DNA of 64,000 nt from Mesorhizobium loti (GTDB lineage: Bacteria > Pseudomonadota > Alphaproteobacteria > Rhizobiales > Rhizobiaceae). Within the stretch, counting starts at the first letter, position 1; the number at the start of each line of letters is the position of its first letter. The notes under the pieces are model-generated. The model worked only from the letters and a program-made list of their open reading frames with translations, was not told the origin of the DNA and did not search any database. The DNA lies in assembly GCF_002858745.1 (NCBI RefSeq), contig NZ_PJRO01000020.1, positions 55,161 through 119,160 on the forward strand. Reading direction: 5' to 3'. A program made the position numbers and the translations under genes. Of the stretch, positions 26,643-35,460 are shown piece after piece.

Positions 26643-27758
26643 TCAGAAATTGCGCTGGAGACGAACCATTCCGGAGAATCCGTCGTCGTCCGTTCCCGGC
26701 TTGCCGTCATCGAGGTTGAAATAGGCGATTTCCGGTGTGATGACGAAACCCGGCACCGCTTCGTAGTTGACGTTGGTGACGACAGCGAAATGGTTGTCGG
26801 CCTGTCCGCGCGCGGCGCCCGAGCCCTTGCTGACGCCAGAGTCGCTGTATGATGCCTGCAGGTTGAACTTCAGCTTGGTGTTGATGCGGTACGAGCCGCC
26901 GGCCCACACTGCCCAGTCGCCCTTCCAGGGCTTGTAGTAGTTGAAGCTGTCTTCATCGCCGCTGCCGTAGCCGGCCATCACGAACAGCGAGAGTTGCTCG
27001 TTGATCTTGCCATCGAGCCGCGCCTTGATCGCCCCTTCTTCGTAGTTGGCGTCATAGCCCGCGACGACTGTGACAGCACCCCATTTGCCAGCATACTTCA
27101 CGCCGCCGACGACGTGCGGGACGTAGGAGTCGAGCGTATAGTCGGCGCCGTACGAGCTGCCGCCCTGTTCGAGCGAGACGACCGCTGAAAGACCGTTGTC
27201 GTTCTTGTAGGTATAGCTGATCAGGTTGGTCTCGACCGGGCTGTAAGGCACGATGTCGTCGCCGATGACGGAGCCAGCGTAGTTGGCAAAGGTCTCGAAG
27301 ACCGATTCATCCTTGCCGATGCGCAGGCCGCCGAGCTGGACCCAGCCATAGTAAAGGGTGACCAGATTGGGATCGCCGTGATAGCCGTCCCGGTACGAGA
27401 AATTGGTCTGCGTGAACGTCGACAACGTGCCGAGTTCCGTCTCGCTTCCGGTCCAGGTGCGAAGCGAGAAACGCCCTTGCATGTGATAGGTATCATCCGT
27501 GCCACCGGATTTGTCCGCAACATCATTGTGGCCGCCATAGGGGCCGTCGCCAGCACGAACTTCGTAGCGGACGAAACCACCGACACGCAGGCAGGTCTCG
27601 GTGCCCGGAATGTAGAAGTAACCGGCACCATAGATGTCGCAAATGCGGACGTATTCTGCGGTTTCAGGTTCGGCGACGACTGGGTTATCTGCTGAGTATG
27701 CGGCAAACGAGATCGTACTCAGCGCCGATGCGCTAAGCAAAAGATACAGATTTTTCAA
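26643..27758 (-). CDS. alphaproteobacterial outer-membrane porin
   Basis: The 371-residue protein has a signal peptide ending near AYSADN. It also has the alphaproteobacterial porin N-terminus (YVRICDIYGAGYFYIPG, then CLRVGGFVRYE, with two conserved Cys), alternating beta strands and a C-terminal Phe (RLQRNF) needed for outer-membrane insertion. It forms a general diffusion channel. The start is TTG (27756-27758), the only initiator in frame before the signal peptide, with GGAGGGG close upstream. A perfect 9-bp stem lies just upstream of that ribosome-binding site. Confidence 0.93.
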   Translation of the reverse strand: MKNLYLLLSASALSTISFAAYSADNPVVAEPETAEYVRICDIYGAGYFYIPGTETCLRVGGFVRYEVRAGDGPYGGHNDVADKSGGTDDTYHMQGRFSLRTWTGSETELGTLSTFTQTNFSYRDGYHGDPNLVTLYYGWVQLGGLRIGKDESVFETFANYAGSVIGDDIVPYSPVETNLISYTYKNDNGLSAVVSLEQGGSSYGADYTLDSYVPHVVGGVKYAGKWGAVTVVAGYDANYEEGAIKARLDGKINEQLSLFVMAGYGSGDEDSFNYYKPWKGDWAVWAGGSYRINTKLKFNLQASYSDSGVSKGSGAARGQADNHFAVVTNVNYEAVPGFVITPEIAYFNLDDGKPGTDDDGFSGMVRLQRNF

Positions 27759-27771
27759 TTTCCCCTCCAGA

Positions 27772-27792
27772 TAAGATCTGTCGCAGATCTTA
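27772..27792 (-). promoter_or_regulatory. 5'-UTR stem-loop upstream of porin ribosome-binding site
   Basis: TAAGATCTG-TCG-CAGATCTTA is a perfect 9-bp stem with a 3-base loop, immediately upstream of the porin GGAGGGG. It may stabilise the porin mRNA or serve as a protein operator. The AT-rich 60 bases beyond it probably contain the promoter. Confidence 0.55.
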
Positions 27793-27927
27793 ATTTGCTA
27801 GCGTTTTGCGCTTAGCTGCAGTTTGGAGGGTATTTTTCGATCACAAAATGTTCAAACCACTTATTAGAATGGGCTTTTGAAATTTCCTCACGGCTTCGTT
27901 ATCGACGCCGTGGCTGTCCGGCGGGGC

Positions 27928-28569
27928 TCACAGACCGGTTATGGCGATCCCTGCGCCCGATACCTTGTAGTTGCGGTTGATCCAGATCAGCACCGACGTC
28001 AGCGCTTCCGCCGCGGCTGAATTCGCAAGGACGCCCCCGGCGATTCCGCGATTGGCCACGACGCCAGCCAGTTCGATCACGATGTCACGGGCCTCCTTGT
28101 CGTCGCTGAACACCAGCACGTCGCAGTCGGCTCGTCCGCCGGCATGGAGCTTGCTGGCGCCGACATTGTGAAAGGCGGAAACGACGCGGACGCCGTCACC
28201 CAGAAGCCGCTGCGCGATCTGCGCGGCCGAGCCGCCTTCGGGCAACTGCACCACGCTGACCTTTGGAGGCACCAGCGGGACGGCGGCATCGACCAGGATC
28301 TTGCCTTGCAATGCAGGCTTGATTCCTTCCAGCGTCGCCTCGTGACTGGCAAAGGGAACCGCCAACACGACGACGTCGGCCGCCGCCGCTGCGCCGATAT
28401 TGTCATTGCCCTTCGCCAGGCCGCCGAGTTCTGCTGCGAACGCCTCCGCCTTGTCGCGCGTGCGGGAGCCGACGACGACTTCATAACCTGCCGCGGTCCA
28501 GGCCCTGGCAAGGCCGGAGCCAAGGTCGCCGGTTCCACCAATGATGCCGATGATCGGTCTGTCAGGCAT
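27928..28569 (-). CDS. npdG: NADPH-dependent F420 reductase
   Basis: The 213-residue protein has an N-terminal Rossmann motif (IIGIIGGTGDLGSGLAR), a GSRTRDKAEAFA stretch where NADP-phosphate binding is expected, VVVLAVPF, and the F420-family stretch VSAFHNVGASKL. It transfers hydride between NADPH and coenzyme F420 and would supply F420H2 to the LLM oxidoreductase encoded just upstream. The ATG at 28569 places the glycine motif at residue 10. It is the last gene of the F420 operon, 44 bases after the oxidoreductase. Confidence 0.9.
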   Translation of the reverse strand: MPDRPIIGIIGGTGDLGSGLARAWTAAGYEVVVGSRTRDKAEAFAAELGGLAKGNDNIGAAAAADVVVLAVPFASHEATLEGIKPALQGKILVDAAVPLVPPKVSVVQLPEGGSAAQIAQRLLGDGVRVVSAFHNVGASKLHAGGRADCDVLVFSDDKEARDIVIELAGVVANRGIAGGVLANSAAAEALTSVLIWINRNYKVSGAGIAITGL

Positions 28570-28613
28570 TCTGGTACTTTCCGCTTCCTGGGATCGAGCG
28601 CGCACCGATGGGG

Positions 28614-29576
28614 TTAGGCGCGCTTCACGAGTTCGACTGCCTTCGCCAGCTGCTTGAGCTGGTTGGGATGGTCGTACATCGGATGCAGCACGATCTCGTC
28701 GACACCTTTGGCGATGAGCTTGCGCAATCCCTCGGCACATTCCTCCGGTGGGCCGAACACCGCAACGCGGTCGGCCATGCCCTCGACGCTGTAGACGGGA
28801 TTGTCCTTGAAGCCGACCGACAGGATCTGCTGCACGCGGTCGCGCGCCTCCTCACGCGTCGGCTCGACCGCCGCATAGACGTTGACGGAGATCGAGAAGC
28901 TGGCCGGGTCGCGGCCGCTGACTGCCAGTTCGTCGCGCAGGATCGCCATTTCCTGGTCACGCTCTTCCGCCGGAATCATCGCCGCTCCCGTCCAGCCATC
29001 GGCGATCGCAACCGCTCGGCGCAGGGCGGGTTCGCTGCGCGCGCCGATGATGATCGGCGGGCCGGGCTGCTGGACAGGCTTGGGCTGCATGCGAATGCCC
29101 GAGAAGGAATAGATCTCGCCGTCGAAGTCGGCTTCGCCTTCGGCCCAGAGCGCGCGCATGACGGCAATGCCTTCCACCAGGCGCACTGTCGGCTTGTCTG
29201 TCGGGATGCCCAGTGCTGCCAGCCGCGGACGATGATAGGCGTTGCCCACCCCCATGCCGACGGTCAGGCGGCCCTGCGACAGCTGGTCGATGGTTGCGAG
29301 ATCACGCGCCAGCACGGCCGGATTGCGGTAGCCGGAAAACAGCACGGAAATGCCGAGCCGCATGTGCTTGGAGATGCCCGCCGCGTAAGAAAGCTGGTGC
29401 AGCGGATCGAGCGAGAAATTCTTGTCGTTCAGCGTGTCCTGCGTCCAGATGCCGTTGAAGCCGAGGTCTTCGGCCAGACGGATGAAATCCGCGAATGTCG
29501 AGGGATCACCTCTCAGGCCAACGGAAAAGGATGTGGGCCGATTGGCGGCCGATCCTCCTGGGTAAGTCTTTGTCAA
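28614..29576 (-). CDS. LLM-class F420-dependent oxidoreductase
   Basis: The 320-residue protein is a luciferase-like TIM barrel: FIRLAEDLGFNGIWTQDTL, ISVLFSGYRNPAVLARDLATID, LSQGRLTVGMGVGNAYHRP, PIIIGARSEPALRRAVAIADGW. This subgroup (Mer/Fgd-like) usually uses F420 rather than FMN, and the surrounding F420 biosynthesis and reductase genes support that. It probably reduces a C=C, C=N or carbonyl group of the pathway substrate. Substrate is unknown. It follows the cofC-cofE gene by 64 bases. Confidence 0.88.
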   Translation of the reverse strand: MTKTYPGGSAANRPTSFSVGLRGDPSTFADFIRLAEDLGFNGIWTQDTLNDKNFSLDPLHQLSYAAGISKHMRLGISVLFSGYRNPAVLARDLATIDQLSQGRLTVGMGVGNAYHRPRLAALGIPTDKPTVRLVEGIAVMRALWAEGEADFDGEIYSFSGIRMQPKPVQQPGPPIIIGARSEPALRRAVAIADGWTGAAMIPAEERDQEMAILRDELAVSGRDPASFSISVNVYAAVEPTREEARDRVQQILSVGFKDNPVYSVEGMADRVAVFGPPEECAEGLRKLIAKGVDEIVLHPMYDHPNQLKQLAKAVELVKRA

Positions 29577-29640
29577 AGTACGTCCTCCGTCGTTCTGCGT
29601 GCCGGTTGGGATCCGGCTGTTCAGGGAAATCTTTTCGCCG

Positions 29641-31008
29641 TCACAGGAACAGCTCCTGGGTTACCGGGCGAAGCACGTCGCGCGCGCTGCTTGCCAGGAC
29701 GGCTTCCCACTCGAGGCCGCGCATGACGACGACCGGCAGTCCGGCGTCCTTCTGCATGAGCAGGCCGGCAGCTGCGGCAACTTCATCGGCAAAGGCCGGA
29801 AGCGTCGCTTTCAGGCCACGTCCATAGGCGTCGGTTCGCCCGGCCCAGTCGACGATAGCTGGAACGCCGGCAATGCCGATCGCTACATTGACCAAACCGT
29901 TGCGCCAGGGGCGGCCGAACGTGTCGCTAACGATCACGCCGATCGGAGCGCCGTATCTGGCTTCGAGGCCGGCGCGTATCGCACGGGCACTGGCGTCCGG
30001 ATCTTCCGGCAACAGGAGCAGCATGCCGTCGCGGCCATCGCCCAGATTGGATTCGTCGATGCCTGCATTCGCGCAGATCCAGCCATGGCGGTGGCGTGTG
30101 ATCAGCAGTCCATCCGGCGGCTGGCGCCGGGCTCGGATCACGTCGCTCGATTCCGAGAGGATGGCTTCGACCTTGTGTGGATCCTTTCCGATCTCGGCGG
30201 CCAGGGACATGGCTTCCTGCGAGGGCTGGAACTGCTTGGCCGGAAACATGCGCCCTTCGCTTTTCGAGACGATCTTTTGCGCGATCACCACGATGTCGCC
30301 GGCTGTAAGTACGTGGTTCGTCCTGACAAGCGCCTCTGCAATCAGCGTGGCCAGATCGTCGCCAGCCGCGACTTCCGGTATCGTGGCGACGGAAAAACAT
30401 TCGGCCTCGGCGGGGCTGCGAGACGCTTCGAAATGGTCGCGCAGGTCCTGCGGCGTGTCGACGTCCTTTGACAGATAGGCAAGCTGCAGCTTCTCGCAGG
30501 ATCGACCACTTTTGCGTGCTGCCACCTCATGCGCGTTCGCGGAGTTCGGGCCGTAGCAAAATGGGATCGCATCGGGCGGTGTCAGCAGCAGCGCATTGGT
30601 GCCGCCGTCGGCTGAAACCCCGATAACGACCTGACATCGTTCGCGGGCAGCAAGAAGCCGGTGGACTTCTTCGTCGACGAGGGTCGCGATGTCGGCGTGG
30701 ACGACGAGGAGCGATGTCGCGCCGATCCTGATCGCCCATTCGCCGGCGCGGCTGGCCGCGGCGTTGATGCCGTCGGCTCCGGTCTCCTCGATGATCGATG
30801 CTCCGTATTTCCGGCTGATCGCTGCCGTTTCCTGCGAGGCGGTAACAACGCCGATCGGGTCACCGGCATGCGTTCGTTTGAAGAACTGCAGCGTATTTTC
30901 GAACAGCAACAGGGCCAGCCTTTCGCGCGCATCATTGGCCAACACCGCGCTGAGGCGCGTTTTCGCTGCCGCCGGGTCCTTCATGAGAATGGCGATCGCG
31001 ACGGTCAC
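29641..31008 (-). CDS. cofCE: CofC-CofE fusion: phospholactate guanylyltransferase / F420-0:gamma-glutamyl ligase
   Basis: This 455-residue protein joins two F420 enzymes. Residues about 1-205 are CofC-like (ILMKDPAAAKTRLSAVL, HADIATLVDEE, GVSADGGTNALLL, YGPNSANAHEVAA) and make the GDP-activated three-carbon acid. Residues about 210-455 are CofE-like (GDIVVIAQKIVSKSEGR, ICANAGIDESN, GVIVSDTFGRPWRNG) and add glutamates to F420-0. The start is GTG at 31008, sharing GTGA with the cofD stop. There is no C-terminal nitroreductase domain like that of mycobacterial FbiB. Fusing the first activating step to the last tailing step in one chain is notable. Confidence 0.93.
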   Translation of the reverse strand: MTVAIAILMKDPAAAKTRLSAVLANDARERLALLLFENTLQFFKRTHAGDPIGVVTASQETAAISRKYGASIIEETGADGINAAASRAGEWAIRIGATSLLVVHADIATLVDEEVHRLLAARERCQVVIGVSADGGTNALLLTPPDAIPFCYGPNSANAHEVAARKSGRSCEKLQLAYLSKDVDTPQDLRDHFEASRSPAEAECFSVATIPEVAAGDDLATLIAEALVRTNHVLTAGDIVVIAQKIVSKSEGRMFPAKQFQPSQEAMSLAAEIGKDPHKVEAILSESSDVIRARRQPPDGLLITRHRHGWICANAGIDESNLGDGRDGMLLLLPEDPDASARAIRAGLEARYGAPIGVIVSDTFGRPWRNGLVNVAIGIAGVPAIVDWAGRTDAYGRGLKATLPAFADEVAAAAGLLMQKDAGLPVVVMRGLEWEAVLASSARDVLRPVTQELFL

Positions 31009-31979
31009 GATGCGGCCCTTTCGCAGTGGCCTTGCAGCGCTGCCGCCCAGGTCAGGATCTCAACGGCAAGACGCTCCGCATCTTCCGGGTTGCGCATCAA
31101 TATGTCGGTGGGCAACACCGACAGGCCACGCTCCTGAAGGTCATCTGTTTCAACCAAATCCTGTGTATCGATGGCAAACCCATCAAGCAGGCCATTGTAG
31201 CGTTCGGCAACGCCAGTTGTGGTCGTCTCGATGCCGAGCCCAGTCAACAGTCGGGCGAGCGGACCTTTGACGGCCTTGCCGCCGATGAGGGGTGACACAC
31301 CGATCCTCAGGGCTCGCGAGGCGGTTATGGCGGAGCGGAAACCGTCTATGCCGAGAATGGGTTCGATCGAAAGCAGAGGATTGCTGGGGGCAAAGACAAT
31401 CAGCTCCGCAGCCTCGATCGCTGCCAGCGCTTCGGTGCTTGCCTTCGCTTTTTCCGCTCCGTCATAGCGAAGTTCCAGGACCTCCGGCTCGCACCGGCGC
31501 CCGACGAACCATGGCTGGAAATCCATCCAGCCGTCGGCTGTCCTGAGTTTGGTCCTGATCGGGTCGTCGCTGGCCGGCAGGATGCGCGCGCGGGCTCCGA
31601 GGCGCTTAGCTGCTTCCTGTGTGATCTGGGTCAGGCTGTTTCCTGCCGCCAGTTGCCAGCTTCGCCAGATATGCAATCCGAAGTCCGCATCGCCCAGTTT
31701 CATCCAGGTCGGGGCGGCAAGCGTCCTGAGCACATCCAGGGCGCGCACGGTGTCATCCGCCACGCCCCAGCCCTGCTTGCGGTCGATGCGGTCGGAAAGC
31801 GTGTAGATCAGCGTGTCGATGTCCGGACAGACGCGCAGGCCATAGAAATCGTCGTCGTCACCGACATTGGCGATCACCGTCAACGCTCCGGCCGGCAACG
31901 CTCGGGCAAGGCCCTCGGCCATGCGGGCGCCGCCGACGCCACCGGCAATCAGAACCACGTTGCTCGCGCTTGTCGGCAT
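31005..31979 (-). CDS. cofD: 2-phospho-L-lactate transferase (F420-0 synthesis)
   Basis: The 324-residue protein shows CofD/FbiA motifs: VLIAGGVGGARMAEGLARALP, the acidic NVGDDDDFYGLRVCPDIDT cluster, and FAPSNPLLSIEPILG. It transfers the GDP-activated phospho-acid to the deazaflavin Fo. The gene overlaps cofCE by four bases and abuts cofH (cofH stop 31980-31982), so stoichiometric expression is likely. Confidence 0.95.
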   Translation of the reverse strand: MPTSASNVVLIAGGVGGARMAEGLARALPAGALTVIANVGDDDDFYGLRVCPDIDTLIYTLSDRIDRKQGWGVADDTVRALDVLRTLAAPTWMKLGDADFGLHIWRSWQLAAGNSLTQITQEAAKRLGARARILPASDDPIRTKLRTADGWMDFQPWFVGRRCEPEVLELRYDGAEKAKASTEALAAIEAAELIVFAPSNPLLSIEPILGIDGFRSAITASRALRIGVSPLIGGKAVKGPLARLLTGLGIETTTTGVAERYNGLLDGFAIDTQDLVETDDLQERGLSVLPTDILMRNPEDAERLAVEILTWAAALQGHCERAAS

Positions 31980-33245
31980 CTATCGCGCCGCCATCGCAGC
32001 GGCGCGTCCGTCAAGGAATGCAACCGGGTTGGCTCCGTGCGACCGGCCGACCAGCGGAGCGATCTCCTTGGGGTCATGGTCGGAGAAATTCTCGACTGTC
32101 CCGTAAAGCGTGTTGCGTTGCACCGGCACACGCCCCGCCGCACGGATGATCTGCACCATTTCGGAAGGCGTGATCTCCTGGCCGTGGCTGGCGCCGGCCG
32201 CGCGCGAGATGCTCTCGTTCATCAGCGTGCCGCCGAGATCGTTCGCGCCGCAGCCAAGCATGGCATGCGCCATCTCGGGCCCGAGCTTCACCCAGGAAAC
32301 CTGGATGTTGTCGATATGGCCGGCCAGCATCAGCCTTGAGACGGCGTGCATCTTGAGGCTTTCCATCGCCGTCGGGCCGGGCCGCGCGGCCGGGTGGTCG
32401 CGATAGAGCCGCGTCTGCTCATGGATGAAGCCCAGCGGTACGAATTCGGTGAAGCCGCCCGTGTCCTTCTGGATGGCGCGGATGCGGGCGATGTGGGCCG
32501 CCCAATGGGCAGGGCCGTCGATGTGGCCATACATGATGGTGGCCGTTGTCCTGATGCCGGCGCCATGGGCTGCCCGGATGATGGTTTCCCATTCATCCGC
32601 TGACAGCTTGTTGCGGGTCAGCTGTAGCCGGATCTCCCTATCGAGGATCTCGGCCGCGGTGCCCGGCATCGAACCGAGCCCCGCCTGCTTGAGCCCCGCG
32701 AGATAGCTGGCGAGCGGAATGCGGCTCTTCCTGACGCCATACCAGATCTCGAATGGCGAGAAGGCATGCACATGGATTTGGGGAACGCGGCGCTTCACCG
32801 CCTCCAGGATCTGCACATAATAGTCGGCGGGCAGATCCGGATGCAGGCCGCCCTGGATGCAGACTTCGGTGCCGTCCCGGTTCCAGGCCTCTTCAGCCCG
32901 CCTCGCCACTTCGTCCAGCGACAGCCATTCCGCGCCGGCAGCATCCTTGCGGACGCCGAAGTTGCAGAACTGGCAGGCCATGTAGCAGACATTGGTGAAG
33001 TTGATGTTGCGCACCACCACGAACGTCACCTTGTCGCCGACGCGCTGCCGGCGAACGGCATCGGCGGCATGCAGCACGGCGGCGAGGTCGGCGCCTTCAG
33101 TGTTGAAAAGTGTTTCGCCCTCGACTTGCGTCAGTTCCCGCCCTGCCAGGGCAGCGTCGAGGATGCGGGCGATCGGCAAGCTCGCGGTCGCCAGGCTGGC
33201 TTCCAGCGTCGGCTTGCGGTCGATGTTGATTGGGAAGCCCGGCAT
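31980..33245 (-). CDS. cofH: Fo synthase subunit 2 (radical SAM)
   Basis: The 421-residue radical SAM enzyme has the CxxxCxxC cluster at Cys87, Cys91 and Cys94 (CYMACQFC), QGGLHPDLP, and HVHAFSPFEI. CofH joins a tyrosine-derived radical to the ribityl-pyrimidine precursor; CofG then closes the ring to give Fo. ATG at 33245 gives the normal length; a longer frame overlaps cofG. The gap to cofG is only five bases. Confidence 0.95.
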   Translation of the reverse strand: MPGFPINIDRKPTLEASLATASLPIARILDAALAGRELTQVEGETLFNTEGADLAAVLHAADAVRRQRVGDKVTFVVVRNINFTNVCYMACQFCNFGVRKDAAGAEWLSLDEVARRAEEAWNRDGTEVCIQGGLHPDLPADYYVQILEAVKRRVPQIHVHAFSPFEIWYGVRKSRIPLASYLAGLKQAGLGSMPGTAAEILDREIRLQLTRNKLSADEWETIIRAAHGAGIRTTATIMYGHIDGPAHWAAHIARIRAIQKDTGGFTEFVPLGFIHEQTRLYRDHPAARPGPTAMESLKMHAVSRLMLAGHIDNIQVSWVKLGPEMAHAMLGCGANDLGGTLMNESISRAAGASHGQEITPSEMVQIIRAAGRVPVQRNTLYGTVENFSDHDPKEIAPLVGRSHGANPVAFLDGRAAAMAAR

Positions 33246-33250
33246 ATCGG

Positions 33251-34360
33251 TCAATTCACGATCTGGCTGCGCGCGAAGCCGTCGGCGCCGGCATGGCCTG
33301 ACAGGGCGGTTGCCAGTGGCGCTGTCTCGTTCAGGAAGGCCGGGTAGACGGTCAGCCGTTCGACCAGCCGGTACCCTTGCGCGGCCGTGCGTCGTGCCAG
33401 TTCGGAAAGTTCCGGCCACGCGCGTTCCGGATTGATGTGGTCGATCGTCAGCGGCGAGATGCCGCCCCAGTCGTTGATGCCGGAAGCGATGTAATCTTCG
33501 AAGCGGTCGTCGAGGTTCGGTGGTGCCTGCAGGCTGATGGAGGGGTCAAGTATCAGCCTGGCAACCGCAAGCGTGCGCAGCATGTCTTCGTGCGAAGGCT
33601 CCAGCCACTCGGCCATCGCCGTGTCGGCCTTGGCGCGGAAGTTCTGCACGATCACCTCCTGCACATTGCCATAGCGCTGGTGGATGCGGTCGATGGCAAC
33701 GAGGCTTTCAACGCGTTCCTCGAACGTCTCGCCAATGCCGATGAGGATGCCCGTGGTGAACGGAACGCCGAGCCGCCCGGCAGCCTCGATGGTTCTCAGC
33801 CGCAGCAGCGGTGATTTGTCCGGGCAGGCGTGATGCGCCATACCGGGTTTCATCAGCCGTTTGCTGACGGTTTCAAGCATCATGCCCATGGAGCCGGAAA
33901 CCTCGCGCAGTTCAGCGATCTCGGCTTCGGTCAGCGTGCCCGCATTGACGTGAGGGATGAGCGAGGTGTGTGCGAGCACCAGCCTGCAAGCCTCGATGAC
34001 GTAGTCGACCGTCGTCGCATGGCCAAGCCGCCGCAACGTTTCGCGGGCTTCCGGATAACGTCTCTCGGGGCGCTCGCCGAGGGAAAACAGTGCCTCCTTG
34101 CAGCCCAACCGCTCGCCGTTTCGCGCGATCTCCAGCACCTCGTCCGGTGTCAGGTAGCCGGAGCCTTCCTGGCCGGGATGTTTGACGAAGGCGCAATAAC
34201 CGCAGGTGTTGCGGCACATGGTGGTAAGCGGGATGAAGACCTTGCGCGAATAGCTGATGGCGTTGCCCCAGCTTTCGTCCCGGAGAGCGGCGGCCTCTGC
34301 CCTCAATTGCGCTGTTTCCTGGCCGGCGAAGCGGGCTGTTCCGTCGATACTATGGGCCAT
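33251..34360 (-). CDS. cofG: Fo synthase subunit 1 (radical SAM)
   Basis: The 369-residue radical SAM protein has CRNTCGYC (Cys49, Cys53, Cys56), HVNAGTLTEAEI, and the C-terminal DWGGISPLTIDHINPE typical of CofG. It acts with CofH to make 7,8-didemethyl-8-hydroxy-5-deazariboflavin. ATG at 34360 follows GAGAGG; an in-frame TTG lies nine codons upstream. It is the first gene of the six-gene F420 operon and its promoter carries the conserved 43-bp element at 34454-34496. Confidence 0.95.
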   Translation of the reverse strand: MAHSIDGTARFAGQETAQLRAEAAALRDESWGNAISYSRKVFIPLTTMCRNTCGYCAFVKHPGQEGSGYLTPDEVLEIARNGERLGCKEALFSLGERPERRYPEARETLRRLGHATTVDYVIEACRLVLAHTSLIPHVNAGTLTEAEIAELREVSGSMGMMLETVSKRLMKPGMAHHACPDKSPLLRLRTIEAAGRLGVPFTTGILIGIGETFEERVESLVAIDRIHQRYGNVQEVIVQNFRAKADTAMAEWLEPSHEDMLRTLAVARLILDPSISLQAPPNLDDRFEDYIASGINDWGGISPLTIDHINPERAWPELSELARRTAAQGYRLVERLTVYPAFLNETAPLATALSGHAGADGFARSQIVN

Positions 34361-34453
34361 CCGGCAACCAACCTCTCTGGACGACAACAGACCGGGACGA
34401 GCTGATGCAGCCTAGGCAATCCGGGTCTCAGACTGGTCAGCCAGAGGTGTTTG

Positions 34454-34496
34454 CGTCAAACGACTTAACCGAATGGATGGTTGAGTTGTGCTCAAC
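34454..34496 (-). promoter_or_regulatory. conserved 43-bp LysR-type promoter element, copy 1 (F420 operon)
   Basis: GTTGAG-TTGTG-CTCAAC (34480-34496) is a perfect inverted repeat with the T-N11-A form of LysR boxes. Twenty bases later, in the minus direction, comes TTGACG (34459-34454), preceded by TTAAGTCGT. The repeat centre falls about 31 bases from the hexamer centre, the usual -65 position for an activator. It faces cofG, whose ATG is 93 bases further on. Confidence 0.7.
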
Positions 34497-34522
34497 AGTC
34501 GCGCGCAGACATGAGGCGGCAG

Positions 34523-34565
34523 GTTGATCGAACCTCACACGTTCGTTCGCTTTAGTCGGTTGAAA
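34523..34565 (+). promoter_or_regulatory. conserved 43-bp LysR-type promoter element, copy 2 (alpha/beta-hydrolase 1)
   Basis: GTTGAT-CGAAC-CTCACA (34523-34539) matches the consensus half-sites at 9 of 12 positions. It is followed after exactly 20 bases by TTGAAA (34560-34565), preceded by TTTAGTCGG. It faces the gene at 34615, back to back with copy 1. Confidence 0.65.
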
Positions 34566-34614
34566 CCACGTCCCCCTCGACCGCACAAACACGCGAGCAA
34601 AAACGGAGGCGCGC

Positions 34615-35382
34615 ATGGTCGGGCGATGGATCGAGGCGGATGGCCTGCAACTGCGATATGACTTCACCAAGGGCCGTCGGGCACCGATCGTCCTGATCCA
34701 CGAAATGGGCGGGACGCTCGAGAGCTGGGATGATGTCGTGCTGCCGCTGTCGGAATTCGCGTCCGTGCTGCGCTACGACCAGCGCGGCGTCGGGCTGTCG
34801 GAAAAAGTGCCAGGGCCAGTCACGGTCGATCAACTGGCTGGCGACCTTGCTGCCCTTCTTGACGTCTTGTCGATCGGCGAGCCGGTCGCGGTGGTGGGAA
34901 ACGCCGTGGGTGCTTCCGTGGCGGCTGCGTTTTGCGCACTCTATCCCGATCGTGCCGCCGCCCTTGTCATGCTTGCGCCGGCGACGGGATTGAGTGCGGA
35001 AAGGCGCGAATCCGCTCTGCGGCGCATCGAGGCGATCGAGCGAAGCGGCGTGCGGGCGGCATTTGCCGATGGCGGCACGGATGTGCCGCCGCGCTTCGCT
35101 GTATTGCGCCTGGCATCCGATCCGATGGGCCTTTGCGCGATGTGGCGCATGCTCGCGGACCTGGATATGACCAGGCTGCTGCCGCAAATCGCCTGTCCGG
35201 CGCTGGTGGCGCACGCGACGCGCGACACGTCGCGCTCCGAGCGGGATATCACCCGGGTCGCCGGAATGATCCCCGGTGCGGTGATGACATCGATCAACAC
35301 CACCCATTACATGGCCATGGAAACTCCACGGCTGGTGTGCCGGACCGTCACCTCGTTTCTCGATGAACGCGGGTTCCAGTAG
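34615..35382 (+). CDS. alpha/beta-hydrolase-fold protein without nucleophilic Ser (copy 1)
   Basis: The 255-residue protein has the fold's oxyanion loop IHEMGG, RYDQRGVG, and an Asp and His at the expected places (Asp204 in HATRD, His231 in NTTHYMAMETP). The nucleophile elbow reads VVGNAVGAS, so Ala97 replaces the usual Ser of GxSxG. A normal hydrolytic mechanism through an acyl-enzyme is therefore not possible. Lyase, decarboxylase or water-activating chemistry is conceivable; from memory, RutD-type proteins show a similar GHALG elbow. It is a close paralogue of the gene at 48986. It has its own 43-bp promoter element. Confidence 0.88.
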   Translation: MVGRWIEADGLQLRYDFTKGRRAPIVLIHEMGGTLESWDDVVLPLSEFASVLRYDQRGVGLSEKVPGPVTVDQLAGDLAALLDVLSIGEPVAVVGNAVGASVAAAFCALYPDRAAALVMLAPATGLSAERRESALRRIEAIERSGVRAAFADGGTDVPPRFAVLRLASDPMGLCAMWRMLADLDMTRLLPQIACPALVAHATRDTSRSERDITRVAGMIPGAVMTSINTTHYMAMETPRLVCRTVTSFLDERGFQ

Positions 35383-35460
35383 AGCCGAAGGGTGCGGCTT
35401 GAGCTGGCCGATCGAAACTCAAGCGTGGGAATGCCACTCATCCCTATCGCGCTCGATATG

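Noticed and set aside
34454..34496. Reading the 43-bp element as only a sigma-70 promoter
   Set aside because: TTGACG could be a -35, but no shared -10 hexamer follows at 16-18 bases in the seven copies, and the conserved palindrome 20 bp upstream would be unexplained.
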